Source: Lentibacillus saliphilus (lineage in GTDB: Bacteria > Bacillota > Bacilli > Bacillales > Amphibacillaceae). Taken from it: a stretch of 64,000 nucleotides of DNA. This document shows positions 40,848 to 52,277 of this stretch, one piece after another; position 1 is the first letter of the stretch; every line of letters begins with the position of its first letter. The notes beneath the pieces were generated by a model. It did no database searches. It worked only from the letters and a program-made list of their open reading frames with translations, and was not told the origin of the DNA. The DNA is taken from positions 1-64,000 of the forward strand of contig NZ_JABJXD010000008.1 of NCBI RefSeq assembly GCF_019093865.1. The letters are read 5' to 3'. Position numbers and translations under genes: made by a program.

Positions 40848-41627
40848 TTATTCATTTTCAGGAGATATGTTAAAGCGTTTGAACGCATTTTCTGTTGTGA
40901 TTTTCTCAATCTCGGCAACATCCATTTGCCGTAATTCGGCAATTTTCTCAGCTACAAGTGCGACATAAGCTGGCTCATTTCGTTTACCTCTATTTGGATG
41001 TGGCGCGAGAAATGGGGCATCCGTCTCAATTAAAAGCCGATCGAGAGGCACGGCTTTAGCAACATCTTTTGGCATAGTCGCATTTTTAAACGTGACAGGT
41101 CCACCTAATGAAATGTCAAAATTCATATCAAGACATGCTTGGACATACTCAACCGAGTCATTGTAACAATGCATGATACCGCCCACTTCAGCAGCATCCT
41201 CTTCTTGTAAGATCTGAATAATATCTTCTGTTGCTTCACGATTGTGTATAATAATTGGCATTTTGAGCTTTTTAGCGAGATGAATCTGCTTGCGAAACAC
41301 ATCCTTCTGAACATCTTTAGGTGATTTATCCCAATGATAATCGAGACCCATTTCGCCTAAAGCGACGACCTTTGGATGTGCGGACAGTTCTTCAATCCAG
41401 CTTAAATCCTCACCGGTCATATCAATTGCATCAACCGGATGCCAGCCTACAGCCGCATAAATCGTATCATGTTGTTCTGCAATTTCAAGCGCGAGGGGAA
41501 TTGTTTCTCGGTCAAAGCCGACGACGACCATATAGTCTACACCAGCCGCTTTCGCCCGTTGAATCGTTTCCTCACGATCCTCAAAAAATTGCCTTGCATT
41601 TAAATGCACATGTGTATCAAACAGCAC
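40848..41627 (-). CDS. yabD: TatD-family metal-dependent hydrolase/DNase
   Basis: A 259-residue TIM-barrel hydrolase with two-metal ligands: HVH in FDTHVHLN (residues about 4-11), the glutamate of GEMGLDYHW, IIIHNREA, MHCYN and the aspartate of ETDAPFLAPH. Family members act as 3'-5' exonucleases, some on tRNA or oxidised DNA; the substrate here is not shown. GTG start is 7 nt after AAGGAG. Between metS and yabE, as in B. subtilis. Confidence 0.93.
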   Translation of the reverse strand: MLFDTHVHLNARQFFEDREETIQRAKAAGVDYMVVVGFDRETIPLALEIAEQHDTIYAAVGWHPVDAIDMTGEDLSWIEELSAHPKVVALGEMGLDYHWDKSPKDVQKDVFRKQIHLAKKLKMPIIIHNREATEDIIQILQEEDAAEVGGIMHCYNDSVEYVQACLDMNFDISLGGPVTFKNATMPKDVAKAVPLDRLLIETDAPFLAPHPNRGKRNEPAYVALVAEKIAELRQMDVAEIEKITTENAFKRFNISPENE

Positions 41628-41660
41628 ACAATCACTCCTTGTTTCGACCTAAGGTGAAAA

Positions 41661-41992
41661 GGCTGGGATAAAAGAGATTTACCGAATCATAATTCGAACA
41701 ATACGGCCGCTCCGGAAATATACTTCGCGACCGACAAACACGATGCTTTAGTGTCGACGTTGGCGCAGGACGCGCCGAAACTAGGAGACCGCGGGCGGCT
41801 GGTGAGCCTCGGGCCAACAGGACGTTGGTCATGAAGGCGTTGCGACAGGAAGTCGCGACTTTAGCCTTCCTTCCCTACGCACTGCGGGGTCTCGCCTAGG
41901 CCTCTCCTCCCGCCGGAGTCTTCGTATATTTCCGGAGCTAATGTTGAGCATTGTTCGTCTTTTAAATTTAACTTTAAGTTTTTGTCCCAGCC
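41661..41992. repeat. Large intergenic inverted-repeat element
   Basis: The yabD-metS gap holds a GC-rich element with nested inverted ends. The outer pair is GGCTGGGATAAAA (41661-41673) with TTTTTGTCCCAGCC (41979-41992). The inner pair is CGAACAAT (41695-41702) and GCTCCGGAAATATA (41709-41722), matched inversely at 41950-41957 and 41925-41938. The interior holds several further small palindromes and no plausible gene. Fragments occur at 8891-8930 and 17724-17770. It resembles non-coding repeat families I know from Bacillus relatives, but I cannot name it. Confidence 0.75.
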
Positions 41993-42006
41993 ACTTTTAA
42001 AAAGAT

Positions 42007-43968
<1,962 letters not shown>

Positions 43969-44113
43969 TTACCTCCTCGTTTTTTTAACGCCCTTTATCG
44001 ATGTAAAAAACTAATACCATTGTAGCGATTTTTCGTTGAAAATGCTACACTTCAGGCGTTTATTAATAATCCATTCATAGTAAAAAACAAGTAAATCATC
44101 CATTTTTTAGGTG

Positions 44114-44142
44114 TTGACGTTCATGGGTATCATTGGTAATAT
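44114..44142 (+). promoter_or_regulatory. Sigma-A promoter of abrB
   Basis: TTGACG (44114-44119) is 17 bp from TAATAT (44137-44142), 56 bp before abrB. I found no convincing Spo0A box. Confidence 0.65.
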
Positions 44143-44198
44143 ATTAAAATCATTTTCCAAAAGATACTAACCACAAAATCGTTAATGGAGGTACAACT

Positions 44199-44480
44199 AT
44201 GAAATCAACAGGCATCGTACGAAAAGTGGATGATCTTGGACGTATCGTTATTCCGAAAGAACTTCGTAGGTCTCTTAATATTGATGTAAAAGACCCGCTC
44301 GAAATATACGTTGATCAGGAGAAAATTATCCTTCAAAAATATAATCCAGATTTTGCCTGCCTTCTTACAGGCGAAATATCAGACGACAACATGAGCCTAG
44401 CAGACGGCAAGATCGTCTTAAGTAAACATGCAGCACTCAAGCTCATAGAAGACATCAAGCAAAATTTGGAAAATGAATAA
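44199..44480 (+). CDS. abrB: Transition-state regulator AbrB
   Basis: A 93-residue DNA-binding regulator that represses post-exponential genes during growth. The swapped-hairpin domain (STGIVRKVDDLGRIVIPKEL) occupies residues 1-50 and the C-terminal multimerisation domain follows. It is divergent from metS and convergent with rsmI, as in B. subtilis. It shares its DNA-binding fold with spoVT in this window. Confidence 0.96.
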   Translation: MKSTGIVRKVDDLGRIVIPKELRRSLNIDVKDPLEIYVDQEKIILQKYNPDFACLLTGEISDDNMSLADGKIVLSKHAALKLIEDIKQNLENE

Positions 44481-44481
44481 G

Positions 44482-44524
44482 CACATTAAAGTAGGCTGAC
44501 AAAGACGTCAGCTCTTTTAATGTG
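44482..44524. terminator. Hairpin between convergent abrB and rsmI
   Basis: CACATTAAA..GGCTGAC pairs with GTCAGCT..TTTTAATGTG. T runs are inside the stem, so it may act on both strands. Confidence 0.6.
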
Positions 44525-44547
44525 TTCTCATGCAATGATCACAGAAC

Positions 44548-45420
44548 TCAGTCAATGTGATAGGCTTGATATACGTCGCGTTTAGGTATGTTGCGATCAA
44601 GGGCCGCTTGTTTAATGGCAGATTTGCTCGACATCTGTTCGTCGACAATATAATGGTCCACATGCGCTTTAATCGTATATGATGCCCACCACATTGATTC
44701 GGTATCATTGGAGGTCTCATGAGCTCCTTCAACGACGATACAGCATTCACCTTTTATCGGATGCGTGTCCATCCAATCTACGAGTTCACGGACTGTGCCA
44801 CGAACAAATTGCTCGTACTTCTTCGTCAGTTCCCTCGCAATCGCTATGTGCCGATCACCAAAGACGGACTCTATTGTCGACAGTGTATCCTTTACCCTGT
44901 ATGGCGATTCATAAAAAATGAGTGTTGACGTATGCTGCTTGAGTCGTTCAAGCTCAGCGACTTTTTCTTTCGTTTTCCTCGGCAAAAAACCGATAAACGT
45001 GAACGCTGAAGCAGGCAACCCCGAACCAACCAGTGCACAGAGTGCAGCATTTGCCCCAGGTAAGACAACAACAGACAAATCCTTTTGAATTGCGGCGACC
45101 ACTAAATCATGTCCTGGATCGGATATGGCTGGCATGCCAGCATCACTAACAACAGCAATTGTTTCACCTTGCTTTAACCGAGATATAAGGGCTTCTTCGC
45201 GTTCCTTTTTATTATGTTCATGATAACTTATTAAGGGCGTTTTAATGTCAAAGTGATTCAACAGTTTTTTTGTATGTCGTGTATCCTCGGCAGCGATAAT
45301 CGTAACCGATTGAAGCACGCTTAACGCTCGATACGTAATATCCTCTAAATTACCAATCGGTGTCGGAACAACATATAACACACCAGAAGATGATGCTTCA
45401 AAGCTATTTTGGACATTCAT
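44548..45420 (-). CDS. rsmI: 16S rRNA (cytidine1402-2'-O)-methyltransferase
   Basis: Adds the 2'-O-methyl group of C1402 in the decoding centre. The 290-residue protein has the tetrapyrrole-methylase-type fold: [17 protein letters not shown] near the N terminus, [14 protein letters not shown] and [26 protein letters not shown] is 7 nt before the ATG. The start overlaps the end of yazA by 17 nt. It is the last gene of the tmk operon. Confidence 0.96.
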   Translation of the reverse strand: MNVQNSFEASSSGVLYVVPTPIGNLEDITYRALSVLQSVTIIAAEDTRHTKKLLNHFDIKTPLISYHEHNKKEREEALISRLKQGETIAVVSDAGMPAISDPGHDLVVAAIQKDLSVVVLPGANAALCALVGSGLPASAFTFIGFLPRKTKEKVAELERLKQHTSTLIFYESPYRVKDTLSTIESVFGDRHIAIARELTKKYEQFVRGTVRELVDWMDTHPIKGECCIVVEGAHETSNDTESMWWASYTIKAHVDHYIVDEQMSSKSAIKQAALDRNIPKRDVYQAYHID

Positions 45421-45685
45421 GATGGAACCCCTCCTGTTCCGCGTTAATCAAAGTGAGCTTATCATGGCGACTCAGACGTTTGATTCGATATTCTTCGCGC
45501 ATTGCTTCCACTTTTGTTTCAAAGGTTTTTTTATGAATCACTTTAAATGGTCCCCGACCACGTGTATATTTAGCGCCTTTTCCCGCTTCGTGCTGCTTTA
45601 GACGTCTTTCAAAATCATTTGTATAACCGGTATAAATAGAACCATCACGACATTCTAGCATATATACGACGTGGGCATTATCCAT
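45404..45685 (-). CDS. yazA: GIY-YIG domain protein (YazA)
   Basis: A 93-residue stand-alone GIY-YIG nuclease domain of the UPF0213 family ([20 protein letters not shown], then the [18 protein letters not shown] segment). The catalytic tyrosines and arginine are present; the biological role is unknown. The ATG lies inside the 3' end of yabB; the longer frame to 45727 is the overlapping part. It is in the tmk-rsmI operon as in B. subtilis. Confidence 0.9.
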   Translation of the reverse strand: MDNAHVVYMLECRDGSIYTGYTNDFERRLKQHEAGKGAKYTRGRGPFKVIHKKTFETKVEAMREEYRIKRLSRHDKLTLINAEQEGFHHECPK

Positions 45686-46418
45686 GAATGATCGCCTCAG
45701 CTTCATCCGTATAACTGCCATCTTCATGATAGATGTATAATGGGGGTAATATTTTCAGATCAGCCTGTCCATCACGTATTGCTTCTATTAAAAGCATATT
45801 CGCTTCTCGTCCTTTTTTCGGATAAACGAACCTTAGACGTTTCGGCTCTAGCTTATATGTACGGAACAGCGAAATAATATCAACCAGTCTGCCCGGACGA
45901 TGCACCACCGATACCTTACCACCTGGTTTCACATGAAGCTTGCATGCCTTTACAACATCCTCAAGTGTACAGCGTACTTCATGTCTGGCGATCGTTAAAT
46001 GCTCATTTTGATTAAGCTCCGTTTTGGCCGGGGTTGAGAAATAAGGCGGATTACAGGTCACAACATCATAGTTGCTATGACCAATGTCTGGTTGAAGGTC
46101 TTTTAAATCACCTTCTACAACCGCTATTTGCTCTTGAAGGTCATTCATTTCAACATTGCGCTTCGCCATACTGATGAGCCTAGGCTGTATATCAACCGCT
46201 GTTATAGTAGCGTGTGTTCTTCTCGACAAAAGAAGGGGAATAATGCCATTCCCTGTACCAAGATCCAGAATGCGTCCACGTTTGATGGGAACATAGGTGA
46301 AATTGGCGAGTAAAATGGCATCGAGTGAAAATGAGAACACGCTTGGACTTTGAATGATTTTCATCGTTTTATCAGCTGTTGCATAATCGAGTCGCTCATC
46401 ATCATATAATTCAGTCAT
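45678..46418 (-). CDS. yabB: tRNA1(Val) adenine-N6 methyltransferase-like (YabB)
   Basis: A 246-residue class I SAM-dependent methyltransferase. SAM binds at [15 protein letters not shown] (about residues 49-63), and the N6-adenine or exocyclic-amine motif is NPPYF (about residue 128). It belongs to the TrmN6 family, acting on A37 of tRNA-Val in E. coli; the B. subtilis substrate is consistent with tRNA. Confidence 0.9.
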   Translation of the reverse strand: MTELYDDERLDYATADKTMKIIQSPSVFSFSLDAILLANFTYVPIKRGRILDLGTGNGIIPLLLSRRTHATITAVDIQPRLISMAKRNVEMNDLQEQIAVVEGDLKDLQPDIGHSNYDVVTCNPPYFSTPAKTELNQNEHLTIARHEVRCTLEDVVKACKLHVKPGGKVSVVHRPGRLVDIISLFRTYKLEPKRLRFVYPKKGREANMLLIEAIRDGQADLKILPPLYIYHEDGSYTDEAEAIIHG

Positions 46419-46500
46419 GCGTCTTAATCGTTCCTTTCTCTATTTGAGAAAGCTGTCCCACAGTCTCTTTTATCGACATGCGGGACAGCTTTTATCCTGA

Positions 46501-46845
46501 TCATTTCGTCTTATTTAAAAACTCCAAGCAAAATAGGCAATCTTTATCCTGTCGCGGGCTTCCAAAGTGAACGTTGCAAATATGAAATCCCTCTTCATAC
46601 AGCCTGGCCAGATTGTCATACCCTTCACCAGGAATTTCTGTAAAGCCCTTTTCCATCTCTTGATCGGCTGCTTTTTCAATATCTGTATCGAGACGATTTC
46701 TAAGGTGATGGTTTTCCATATCTAGACGGTTATTTTCTTCAAGTAAATGGCCTAGCTTTCTTTTTAAGTCGCCGAGCTGCTCGTACAGTTCACCAATCTG
46801 TTTCTCCATATCGGATACTTGGTTAAAGATTTCTCCTTTTTTCAC
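46501..46845 (-). CDS. yabA: Replication initiation control protein YabA
   Basis: Negative regulator of replication initiation that links DnaA to the sliding clamp. The 114-residue protein has an N-terminal leucine-rich tetramerisation coiled coil (residues 1-60) and a C-terminal zinc cluster: FHICNVHFG and [12 protein letters not shown] start follows GGGGTGA. Position between ricT and yabB is conserved. Confidence 0.94.
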   Translation of the reverse strand: MKKGEIFNQVSDMEKQIGELYEQLGDLKRKLGHLLEENNRLDMENHHLRNRLDTDIEKAADQEMEKGFTEIPGEGYDNLARLYEEGFHICNVHFGSPRQDKDCLFCLEFLNKTK

Positions 46846-46860
46846 GCTTATCTCACCCCA

Positions 46861-47688
46861 CTATTCTGTGGCCCGGGCGGTAATGATGCCTTCTTCGATG
46901 AGTTCATCCACTGTGTATTCAATCATGCGTTCGTTCTCCGCAACCTCAATGTGAACAAGCTTTTCCAGCATGTTCAGGCCAACGACTTTCCCTTTTCCAT
47001 ATGATGTCATTACATTTGTACCCATGTCAGGTAGTTCTCGCTTTGCCTCTTCATATTGGTCATTTTCATATTTAAGACAGCACATAAGACGCCCACAAAG
47101 ACCTGATATTTTTGCTGGATTAAGAGACAGGCTTTGATCCTTTGCCATTTTTATGGAAACAGGTTCAAAGTCCCCTAAAAAGGTCGAACAGCATAGCATA
47201 CGACCACATGGGCCGATGCCACCGAGCATTTTTGCTTCATCACGAACACCGATTTGCCTTAACTCGATTCGCGTTTTAAATTGCGATGCCAAGTCTTTAA
47301 CGAGACTACGAAAATCAACCCGGCCTTCTGCTGTGAAGTAAAATATAATCTTATTCCGATCAAACGTATACTCTACATCAACGAGCTTCATCTCTAAATT
47401 GTGCCCAGCGATTTTTTCGGAGCACGTCTGTAATGCTTCCTTTGCATGTGTATCATTTTCAACTACGGTGCGCTTATCTTCATCATCCGCAATGCGAATG
47501 ACCTTTTTCAATGGCATGACGACATCTTCTTCATCAACCATGCGCTTTCCGATAACCGCTTTACCAAATTCGATTCCCCTGGCTGTTTCAACAATAACGT
47601 AATCGTTCAGTACGATATCATGACCAGCAGGATCGAAATAATATATTTTACCCGCTTTTTGAAAGCGGACACCTATGACTTGAATCAA
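46861..47688 (-). CDS. ricT: RicT (YaaT), PSP1-domain RNA maturation factor
   Basis: Part of the RicAFT complex, which with RNase Y drives mRNA maturation, and needed for Spo0A phosphorylation, competence and biofilms. The 275-residue PSP1 protein has cysteine clusters GPCGRMLCCSTF and GLCGRLMCCLKYE that bind Fe-S clusters in the B. subtilis complex. It starts with TTG after GAGGTGA and lies 6 bp after holB. Confidence 0.94.
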   Translation of the reverse strand: MIQVIGVRFQKAGKIYYFDPAGHDIVLNDYVIVETARGIEFGKAVIGKRMVDEEDVVMPLKKVIRIADDEDKRTVVENDTHAKEALQTCSEKIAGHNLEMKLVDVEYTFDRNKIIFYFTAEGRVDFRSLVKDLASQFKTRIELRQIGVRDEAKMLGGIGPCGRMLCCSTFLGDFEPVSIKMAKDQSLSLNPAKISGLCGRLMCCLKYENDQYEEAKRELPDMGTNVMTSYGKGKVVGLNMLEKLVHIEVAENERMIEYTVDELIEEGIITARATE

Positions 47689-47694
47689 TTTTGA

Positions 47695-48684
47695 TCACCT
47701 CTGTATTTGAAGTGCCAGTTGTTCTATTACAAGTGTCTGATGGACATTTTGTTGCAGCTGCCGTTTTGCAGCTAAAATATGTTGCAGAACAGCAAGCAAT
47801 TTTTGTTGGGAAAACGCTAATACACCCTTTTGAATAAGGTCATCATTAGAGGTGAAGACCGTTAACCCACCCATTTTATCTAAATGCGCATACAATATGT
47901 CTCGATAAGCCAATAGTAATAAATCCAACCCTCTATCCTGCTGATGCCTTTCTTTGAAATGTGGCATCCAGCGATTATGAACAAATACGTACAATTCTTT
48001 CGGCTGTGTACAGGATATGTCCATCCATTGTATCATTAATTTTCTTGCATCTGCAAACCACACATCGTCATTAAGTGTCTTTGCTTCAGTTATATTGTTC
48101 GTCATTTCACTTATAAGTGTGGCACTGCGTTCATCCATACCCTCGTCTATGAGGCGTTGCTGAAATAGCGTTGGATCAAGAGGCTTCAAATCAATCATCT
48201 GACAGCGTGATCGAATTGTCGACAGCATAGATTGACTATTTTCAGTCAGCATGAGCGCTGTCGTATGTGAGCCTGGTTCCTCGAGAAATTTAAGAATGCG
48301 ATTTGCTGCATTATTCGTCAGCTTATCTGCTTCCTTAATGATATAGACCTTTTGTGTCGATTCTAATGCCGAATAAGTAAATTCTTTTTGCAGGTGATCA
48401 ATTTGTTCACGCTTAATTGATTGACCGTCTGGTACAATCCAATGCACGTCAGGATGGTTGCCTGAGGCGATTCGCTTACAATCCAGACATGTGCCACACG
48501 GCTCTACACCTGATTTATGAGCACAAAAGAGTGTACATGCTGTCAAAAAGGCGAGCGCTTCCTTACCGGTTCCGCGCGCGCCTTGAATCAAATATGCATG
48601 AGACATACGTCCTCTTTTTATACTGTTTGTCATAATCTTGCCTGCTAATGGCTGAACGGCAACGATATCGCTCCAAGTTTTCAT
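47695..48684 (-). CDS. holB: DNA polymerase III delta' subunit
   Basis: Clamp-loader subunit. The 329-residue AAA+ protein has an imperfect Walker A (QGARGTGKEALAF; the delta' site does not bind ATP), a zinc module CGTCLDCKRI, and IRSRCQMIDL with the SRC arginine finger. It is operonic with darA, yaaR and ricT. Confidence 0.93.
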   Translation of the reverse strand: MKTWSDIVAVQPLAGKIMTNSIKRGRMSHAYLIQGARGTGKEALAFLTACTLFCAHKSGVEPCGTCLDCKRIASGNHPDVHWIVPDGQSIKREQIDHLQKEFTYSALESTQKVYIIKEADKLTNNAANRILKFLEEPGSHTTALMLTENSQSMLSTIRSRCQMIDLKPLDPTLFQQRLIDEGMDERSATLISEMTNNITEAKTLNDDVWFADARKLMIQWMDISCTQPKELYVFVHNRWMPHFKERHQQDRGLDLLLLAYRDILYAHLDKMGGLTVFTSNDDLIQKGVLAFSQQKLLAVLQHILAAKRQLQQNVHQTLVIEQLALQIQR

Positions 48685-48718
48685 AGTGTGATCTTCTTTC
48701 CTATTATTATTGCGCTCT

Positions 48719-49159
48719 TTATGCTGCTAAGTTAATGAGAAGTCCTTTAATTTCACCGATCATTCCTAATAAATCAACGGTCTTTTTCTCCTGACTCATT
48801 AAGTCCTCTGTTAAGGCAATGAGCTTTTCGTCTATTTCTTTCACAATGGCGAGCTTCTGACTGTTACCATTTAAATTAAAGCTATGATCTTGTTTTAGCT
48901 CTAATCCATTGTCAACAGTCTTCTTCAAAAACTCTCTCACCATCACTTTGAATTTCGCCAAGTCCTTGAAGGAACGAAAGCGCGCGAGTCTATCACCCTG
49001 CACTGTAATATTCTTCATCAATTGTTCAATTTCCTGCTGTCGGATATGCGTTGTGCTAGAACGCACCAATTGATCAAATGCTGATTTTCCTTCGGTTGAC
49101 CGGGGGTGCTTTGTTGGTGTTGCATCGAGTTTAGATACCATGTCTTGATTGATTTTCAT
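48719..49159 (-). CDS. yaaR: DUF327 protein YaaR
   Basis: A 146-residue helical protein of unknown function (MKINQDMVSKL..., then RLARFRSFKDLAKFKVMVRE). The family is restricted to Firmicutes and always near tmk/holB. I start at the ATG 8 nt after GAGGGG, giving a 146-residue length as in B. subtilis. Confidence 0.88.
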   Translation of the reverse strand: MKINQDMVSKLDATPTKHPRSTEGKSAFDQLVRSSTTHIRQQEIEQLMKNITVQGDRLARFRSFKDLAKFKVMVREFLKKTVDNGLELKQDHSFNLNGNSQKLAIVKEIDEKLIALTEDLMSQEKKTVDLLGMIGEIKGLLINLAA

Positions 49160-49194
49160 CGTCATTACCCCTCACGTGCATAACATACCATTCA

Positions 49195-49539
<345 letters not shown>

Positions 49540-50178
49540 TTAAATTTTGGTTTTATTCAAATAGGTCATTACATATGTGAGCGCATTCTCGGTAACCTCT
49601 TCTTCTGTTTGTGAGGCATCGATTATGCGAATGCGACTAGAGAATCGGTCTGCCAGCTGATGATACGCTTCATAAACGCGTTCATGAAATTGCATGTTTT
49701 CCATATCGAGACGGTTTTTTTCACGTTGATCATTTTGTGCGATCCGCCGTAAACCTTCTTCTGGAGTGATGTCAAACAAAAGTGTTAAATCAGGCATTGC
49801 GTTCTCGATCGCAAATTGGTTAATGTTAAGCACGTCTTCCATATCGAGGCCACGTGCGTATCCTTGATAGGCGAGACTTGAATCAATAAAACGATCACAG
49901 AGAACAATTTTGCCAGCTTTAAGAGCGGGAATGACTTTTTCTACTAAATGCTGACGACGTGATGCGGCGTATAAAAGGGCTTCTGTTCGGCCGTCCATCA
50001 TCGTATGAGCTGGATCTAAAATAATATCCCTAATAGATTCTGCAATATCGATCCCACCAGGTTCACGTGTCACGACGACATCATATCCCTTTTCTCTAAG
50101 GATCGTGCCAATCGTTTTTAATATGGTGGTTTTGCCGGCACCTTCTCCACCCTCGATCGTAATAAATGAGCCTTTCAC
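49540..50178 (-). CDS. tmk: Thymidylate kinase
   Basis: Phosphorylates dTMP to dTDP. The 212-residue protein has P-loop [11 protein letters not shown] (residues about 8-18), the DR-motif [14 protein letters not shown] and the LID region. GTG start is 8 nt after AGGAG. It heads the operon running to rsmI. Confidence 0.96.
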   Translation of the reverse strand: MKGSFITIEGGEGAGKTTILKTIGTILREKGYDVVVTREPGGIDIAESIRDIILDPAHTMMDGRTEALLYAASRRQHLVEKVIPALKAGKIVLCDRFIDSSLAYQGYARGLDMEDVLNINQFAIENAMPDLTLLFDITPEEGLRRIAQNDQREKNRLDMENMQFHERVYEAYHQLADRFSSRIRIIDASQTEEEVTENALTYVMTYLNKTKI

Positions 50179-50377
50179 ACGCGTTACTCCTTTTAGTCAT
50201 CCAAAAAAGCAAGGATCACTTTATTATATGTGTACTTCTAGGATGATAGCATCCCATTTTTATGAATTTTAATGTTCTGTTACATACATTTAATATAACA
50301 TAAACAGAGGCTTTCGGCATTTACTTCTCGTTATTTTGCGATGTCAAGATGATACGTTGGGCATAATTCGGGCATAA

Positions 50378-50408
50378 GAAAATGTCTTTGTGCTGAAACA
50401 AAGACATT
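50378..50408 (-). terminator. Terminator after csfB
   Basis: On the minus strand AATGTCTTTG pairs perfectly with CAAAGACATT, followed by TTCTT. Confidence 0.8.
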
Positions 50409-50415
50409 CATGAGT

Positions 50416-50604
50416 CTAGGAATATAGTGTTGGTCTTGTAACTGGTTTTAATTTTTCGAGATAGTATTGATATTTTACTTCGCGAGGTTCTGTGTGGACC
50501 ATATTGTATTCACAGTCCTGACAGATAAATAAGTGATATAAATGAATGCCATACGGTTTCTTTTCCTCGCAGATGCCACATTGCTCATACATGTGTTTGT
50601 CCAT
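50416..50604 (-). CDS. csfB: Anti-sigma-G factor Gin/CsfB
   Basis: A 62-residue zinc protein that holds sigma-G inactive until engulfment is complete, and sigma-E in the forespore. Two CxxC motifs, CGIC (about residues 9-12) and CQDC (about 28-31), and the family ending PTLYS are kept. ATG follows GGAGG. A matching sigma-F promoter lies just upstream. The B. subtilis genes xpaC-yaaN-yaaO that lie between csfB and tmk are missing here. Confidence 0.92.
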   Translation of the reverse strand: MDKHMYEQCGICEEKKPYGIHLYHLFICQDCEYNMVHTEPREVKYQYYLEKLKPVTRPTLYS

Positions 50605-50625
50605 GCCTCCCACCTCCGTTAGTCA

Positions 50626-50655
50626 CAGTGTGTCCAACAAGAGTGGAATCTATTC
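50626..50655 (-). promoter_or_regulatory. Sigma-F promoter of csfB
   Basis: On the minus strand GAATA (50651-50655) is 15 bp from GGACACACTG (50626-50635), matching GGNNANANT. csfB is a classic sigma-F gene. Confidence 0.7.
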
Positions 50656-50693
50656 ATAAATCTTTGAAACATGGAATCTTTTTTTTAGTTTTT

Positions 50694-50963
50694 TTAGCCA
50701 AGTATAAACAATTGAATGGCTGCGAGCGAGGCAACACCGAATAAGCCTAGAAATCCTGAAATAATTGATGTAAACAGATTGATCGGGATATGCAGGCCGA
50801 ATGCGCCACCAAACACATTAAAAAAGAAGAGAAACAATACACCGATGCCAAGCTTTACCGTCCCTTGTGCAATCCAGCGCATCGGCTTAACTGGCGCACC
50901 GACAAATAACAATACGACGATTAATGCAACCATAATGGAAATAACGACTGTTGAATTCACCAA
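50694..50963 (-). CDS. bofA: BofA, inhibitor of pro-sigma-K processing
   Basis: An 89-residue membrane protein that holds the SpoIVFB protease inactive in the mother cell. Two hydrophobic segments flank PVKPMRWIAQGTVKLG, and the C-terminal FGGAFGLHIPINLFT stretch carries the conserved histidine and asparagine seen in the family. It starts at TTG or the next GTG after GGGGTGAGG. It is the gene after yaaL in B. subtilis too; here a repeat array separates them. Confidence 0.93.
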   Translation of the reverse strand: MVNSTVVISIMVALIVVLLFVGAPVKPMRWIAQGTVKLGIGVLFLFFFNVFGGAFGLHIPINLFTSIISGFLGLFGVASLAAIQLFILG

Positions 50964-51178
50964 ACCTCACCCCTCTAGAAAACTTGTCCACTAGCACTAT
51001 ATGCTTCAATAGAGAAGAAAAGAACCTAGGGCGTAAAGAAGAAACGTCATGTTGTTGAAACTGTTTTTTAGAGGTTTGCATCGGGGAAGCATGTATATAT
51101 TGTGTTTTTCTGTGGCTGGCGTATTGATCGGGTAACGTTATTGTTGAAGGGGCTTTAGTTCAAATTATGCTCTAGCGG
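50964..51178. other. Gene-free stretch upstream of bofA
   Basis: No plausible gene is seen. It should hold the bofA promoter, which I could not place reliably. Confidence 0.5.
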
Positions 51179-51339
51179 ACGCCGGTCATGTTATGCGGCG
51201 GATTTACAATTTATGCGGTTGTGTGGGCGGTTATGCGGGGGCGGGGGCGGTTATGCGGTGCTTTTTCAATATATGCGTGCGGTTTGTGATATATGCGGCG
51301 CGTTTCTCGTTTATGAGTGAGGGGGTGTCATATATGCGT
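51179..51339 (-). repeat. 20-bp phased CCGCATA array 1
   Basis: On the minus strand eight units share the head (C/A)CGCATA(A/T) and have variable tails. Unit ends fall at 51198, 51218, 51238, 51258, 51278, 51298, 51318 and 51339, so the period is exactly 20 bp apart from a 1-bp slip in the last unit. The heads on the plus strand are TTATGCGG (four), ATATGCGT, ATATGCGG, TTATGAGT and ATATGCGT. It lies between yaaL and bofA. Confidence 0.9.
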
Positions 51340-51383
51340 TTAGTTATGGCGCTCTCACATTATACGATCGGTTTTTTTGCTTT

Positions 51384-51421
51384 AAAAAAGGCAAGGAAGT
51401 CATTACTGCCTTCTTTGCCTT
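51384..51421 (-). terminator. Terminator after yaaL
   Basis: On the minus strand AAGGCAAAGAAG pairs with CTTCCTTGCCTT, followed by TTTTAAAG. Confidence 0.85.
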
Positions 51422-51439
51422 AATTGTAAGTTATGATGT

Positions 51440-51655
51440 TTAGCGATACATAATGGCGCTTACTTTGCGGTGTTTTGCTTCTCTTAGTAAATATAAGTAT
51501 TTGGCGCGTGCCAAATGCTCCATATACAAAGCGTTCCATGTTGGATCGACGCTTTTTTCGGTAATCGCTCGCATTTGTTTCCAGTCATGCTCCAACGTGA
51601 AAATAGCGCTTAAAAGCTGCTCATCAATATCGCGTTTTTTTAGTCGCTTAGCCAT
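51440..51655 (-). CDS. yaaL: YaaL, DUF2508 protein
   Basis: A 71-residue charged helical protein (MAKRLKKRDIDEQLLSAIFT) of unknown function that follows recR in Bacillus. ATG after AAGGTGA. It lies 14 bp after recR and is the last gene of the dnaX operon. Confidence 0.9.
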   Translation of the reverse strand: MAKRLKKRDIDEQLLSAIFTLEHDWKQMRAITEKSVDPTWNALYMEHLARAKYLYLLREAKHRKVSAIMYR

Positions 51656-51669
51656 GCTGTCACCTTATC

Positions 51670-52266
51670 CTATAGATCTCGTCTGCCTTCAAGTGCCTTG
51701 GACAGCGTGACCTCATCAGCATATTCAAGGTCCCCACCAACAGGCAACCCATGGGCAATGCGTGTCGTTTTAATACCTGATGGCTTCACAAGCCGCGAAA
51801 TATACATAGCGGTTGCTTCACCTTCTATATTCGGATTTGTTGCTAGAATCAATTCTTCAACCTCTTCATTTTTCAACCGTTCAAGTAGGTCCGGTACATT
51901 GATGTCTTCAGGACCAATCCCATCCATTGGAGAGATTGCGCCATGAAGGACGTGGTATCTTCCGCGATATTCCTTCATTTTTTCCATAGCGATAACATCT
52001 TTCGGATCCTGCACCACACAGATAATAGATCCATCTCTGGATGTGTCCTGACATATGACACATGGATCTTGATCGGTAATATTACCACATGTTGAGCAAT
52101 GAGTGAGCTCTCTCGTTGCATTCACGAGGGCATTAGCAAAGCCTAACACATCGTCATCTTCCATATTAATAATATGAAATGCGAGCCGGGATGCCGTCTT
52201 AGGACCGATACCCGGTAGCTTTGTAAAACTGTCAATCAGTTTTGAAATGGGTTCAGGATAGTACAT
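51670..52266 (-). CDS. recR: Recombination protein RecR
   Basis: Works with RecF and RecO to load RecA at gaps. The 198-residue protein has an N-terminal HhH ([16 protein letters not shown]), zinc finger [16 protein letters not shown] (residues about 57-72), and a Toprim domain ([16 protein letters not shown]). AGGAGG precedes the ATG. Confidence 0.96.
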   Translation of the reverse strand: MYYPEPISKLIDSFTKLPGIGPKTASRLAFHIINMEDDDVLGFANALVNATRELTHCSTCGNITDQDPCVICQDTSRDGSIICVVQDPKDVIAMEKMKEYRGRYHVLHGAISPMDGIGPEDINVPDLLERLKNEEVEELILATNPNIEGEATAMYISRLVKPSGIKTTRIAHGLPVGGDLEYADEVTLSKALEGRRDL

Positions 52267-52277
52267 AGATATGCCTC

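Noticed and set aside
41632-41832. 66-codon minus-strand frame in the 41.7-kb repeat
   Set aside because: Lies inside the inverted-repeat element, Arg/Pro/Ala-rich translation of GC-rich DNA, no ribosome site.
43969-44198. T-box or SAM riboswitch before metS
   Set aside because: No T-box sequence, no S-box core; only a small hairpin near 44022-44050.
51179-51339. CRISPR array
   Set aside because: Conserved part is only 7-8 bp, total period 20 bp, no leader or cas genes; the same holds for the arrays at 60801-60960 and 63407-63566.
51193-51423. 76-codon plus-strand open frame over array 1
   Set aside because: It is made by the repeat itself (recurring YAV/MRF-like residues), has no ribosome site and runs into a terminator of the opposite strand.
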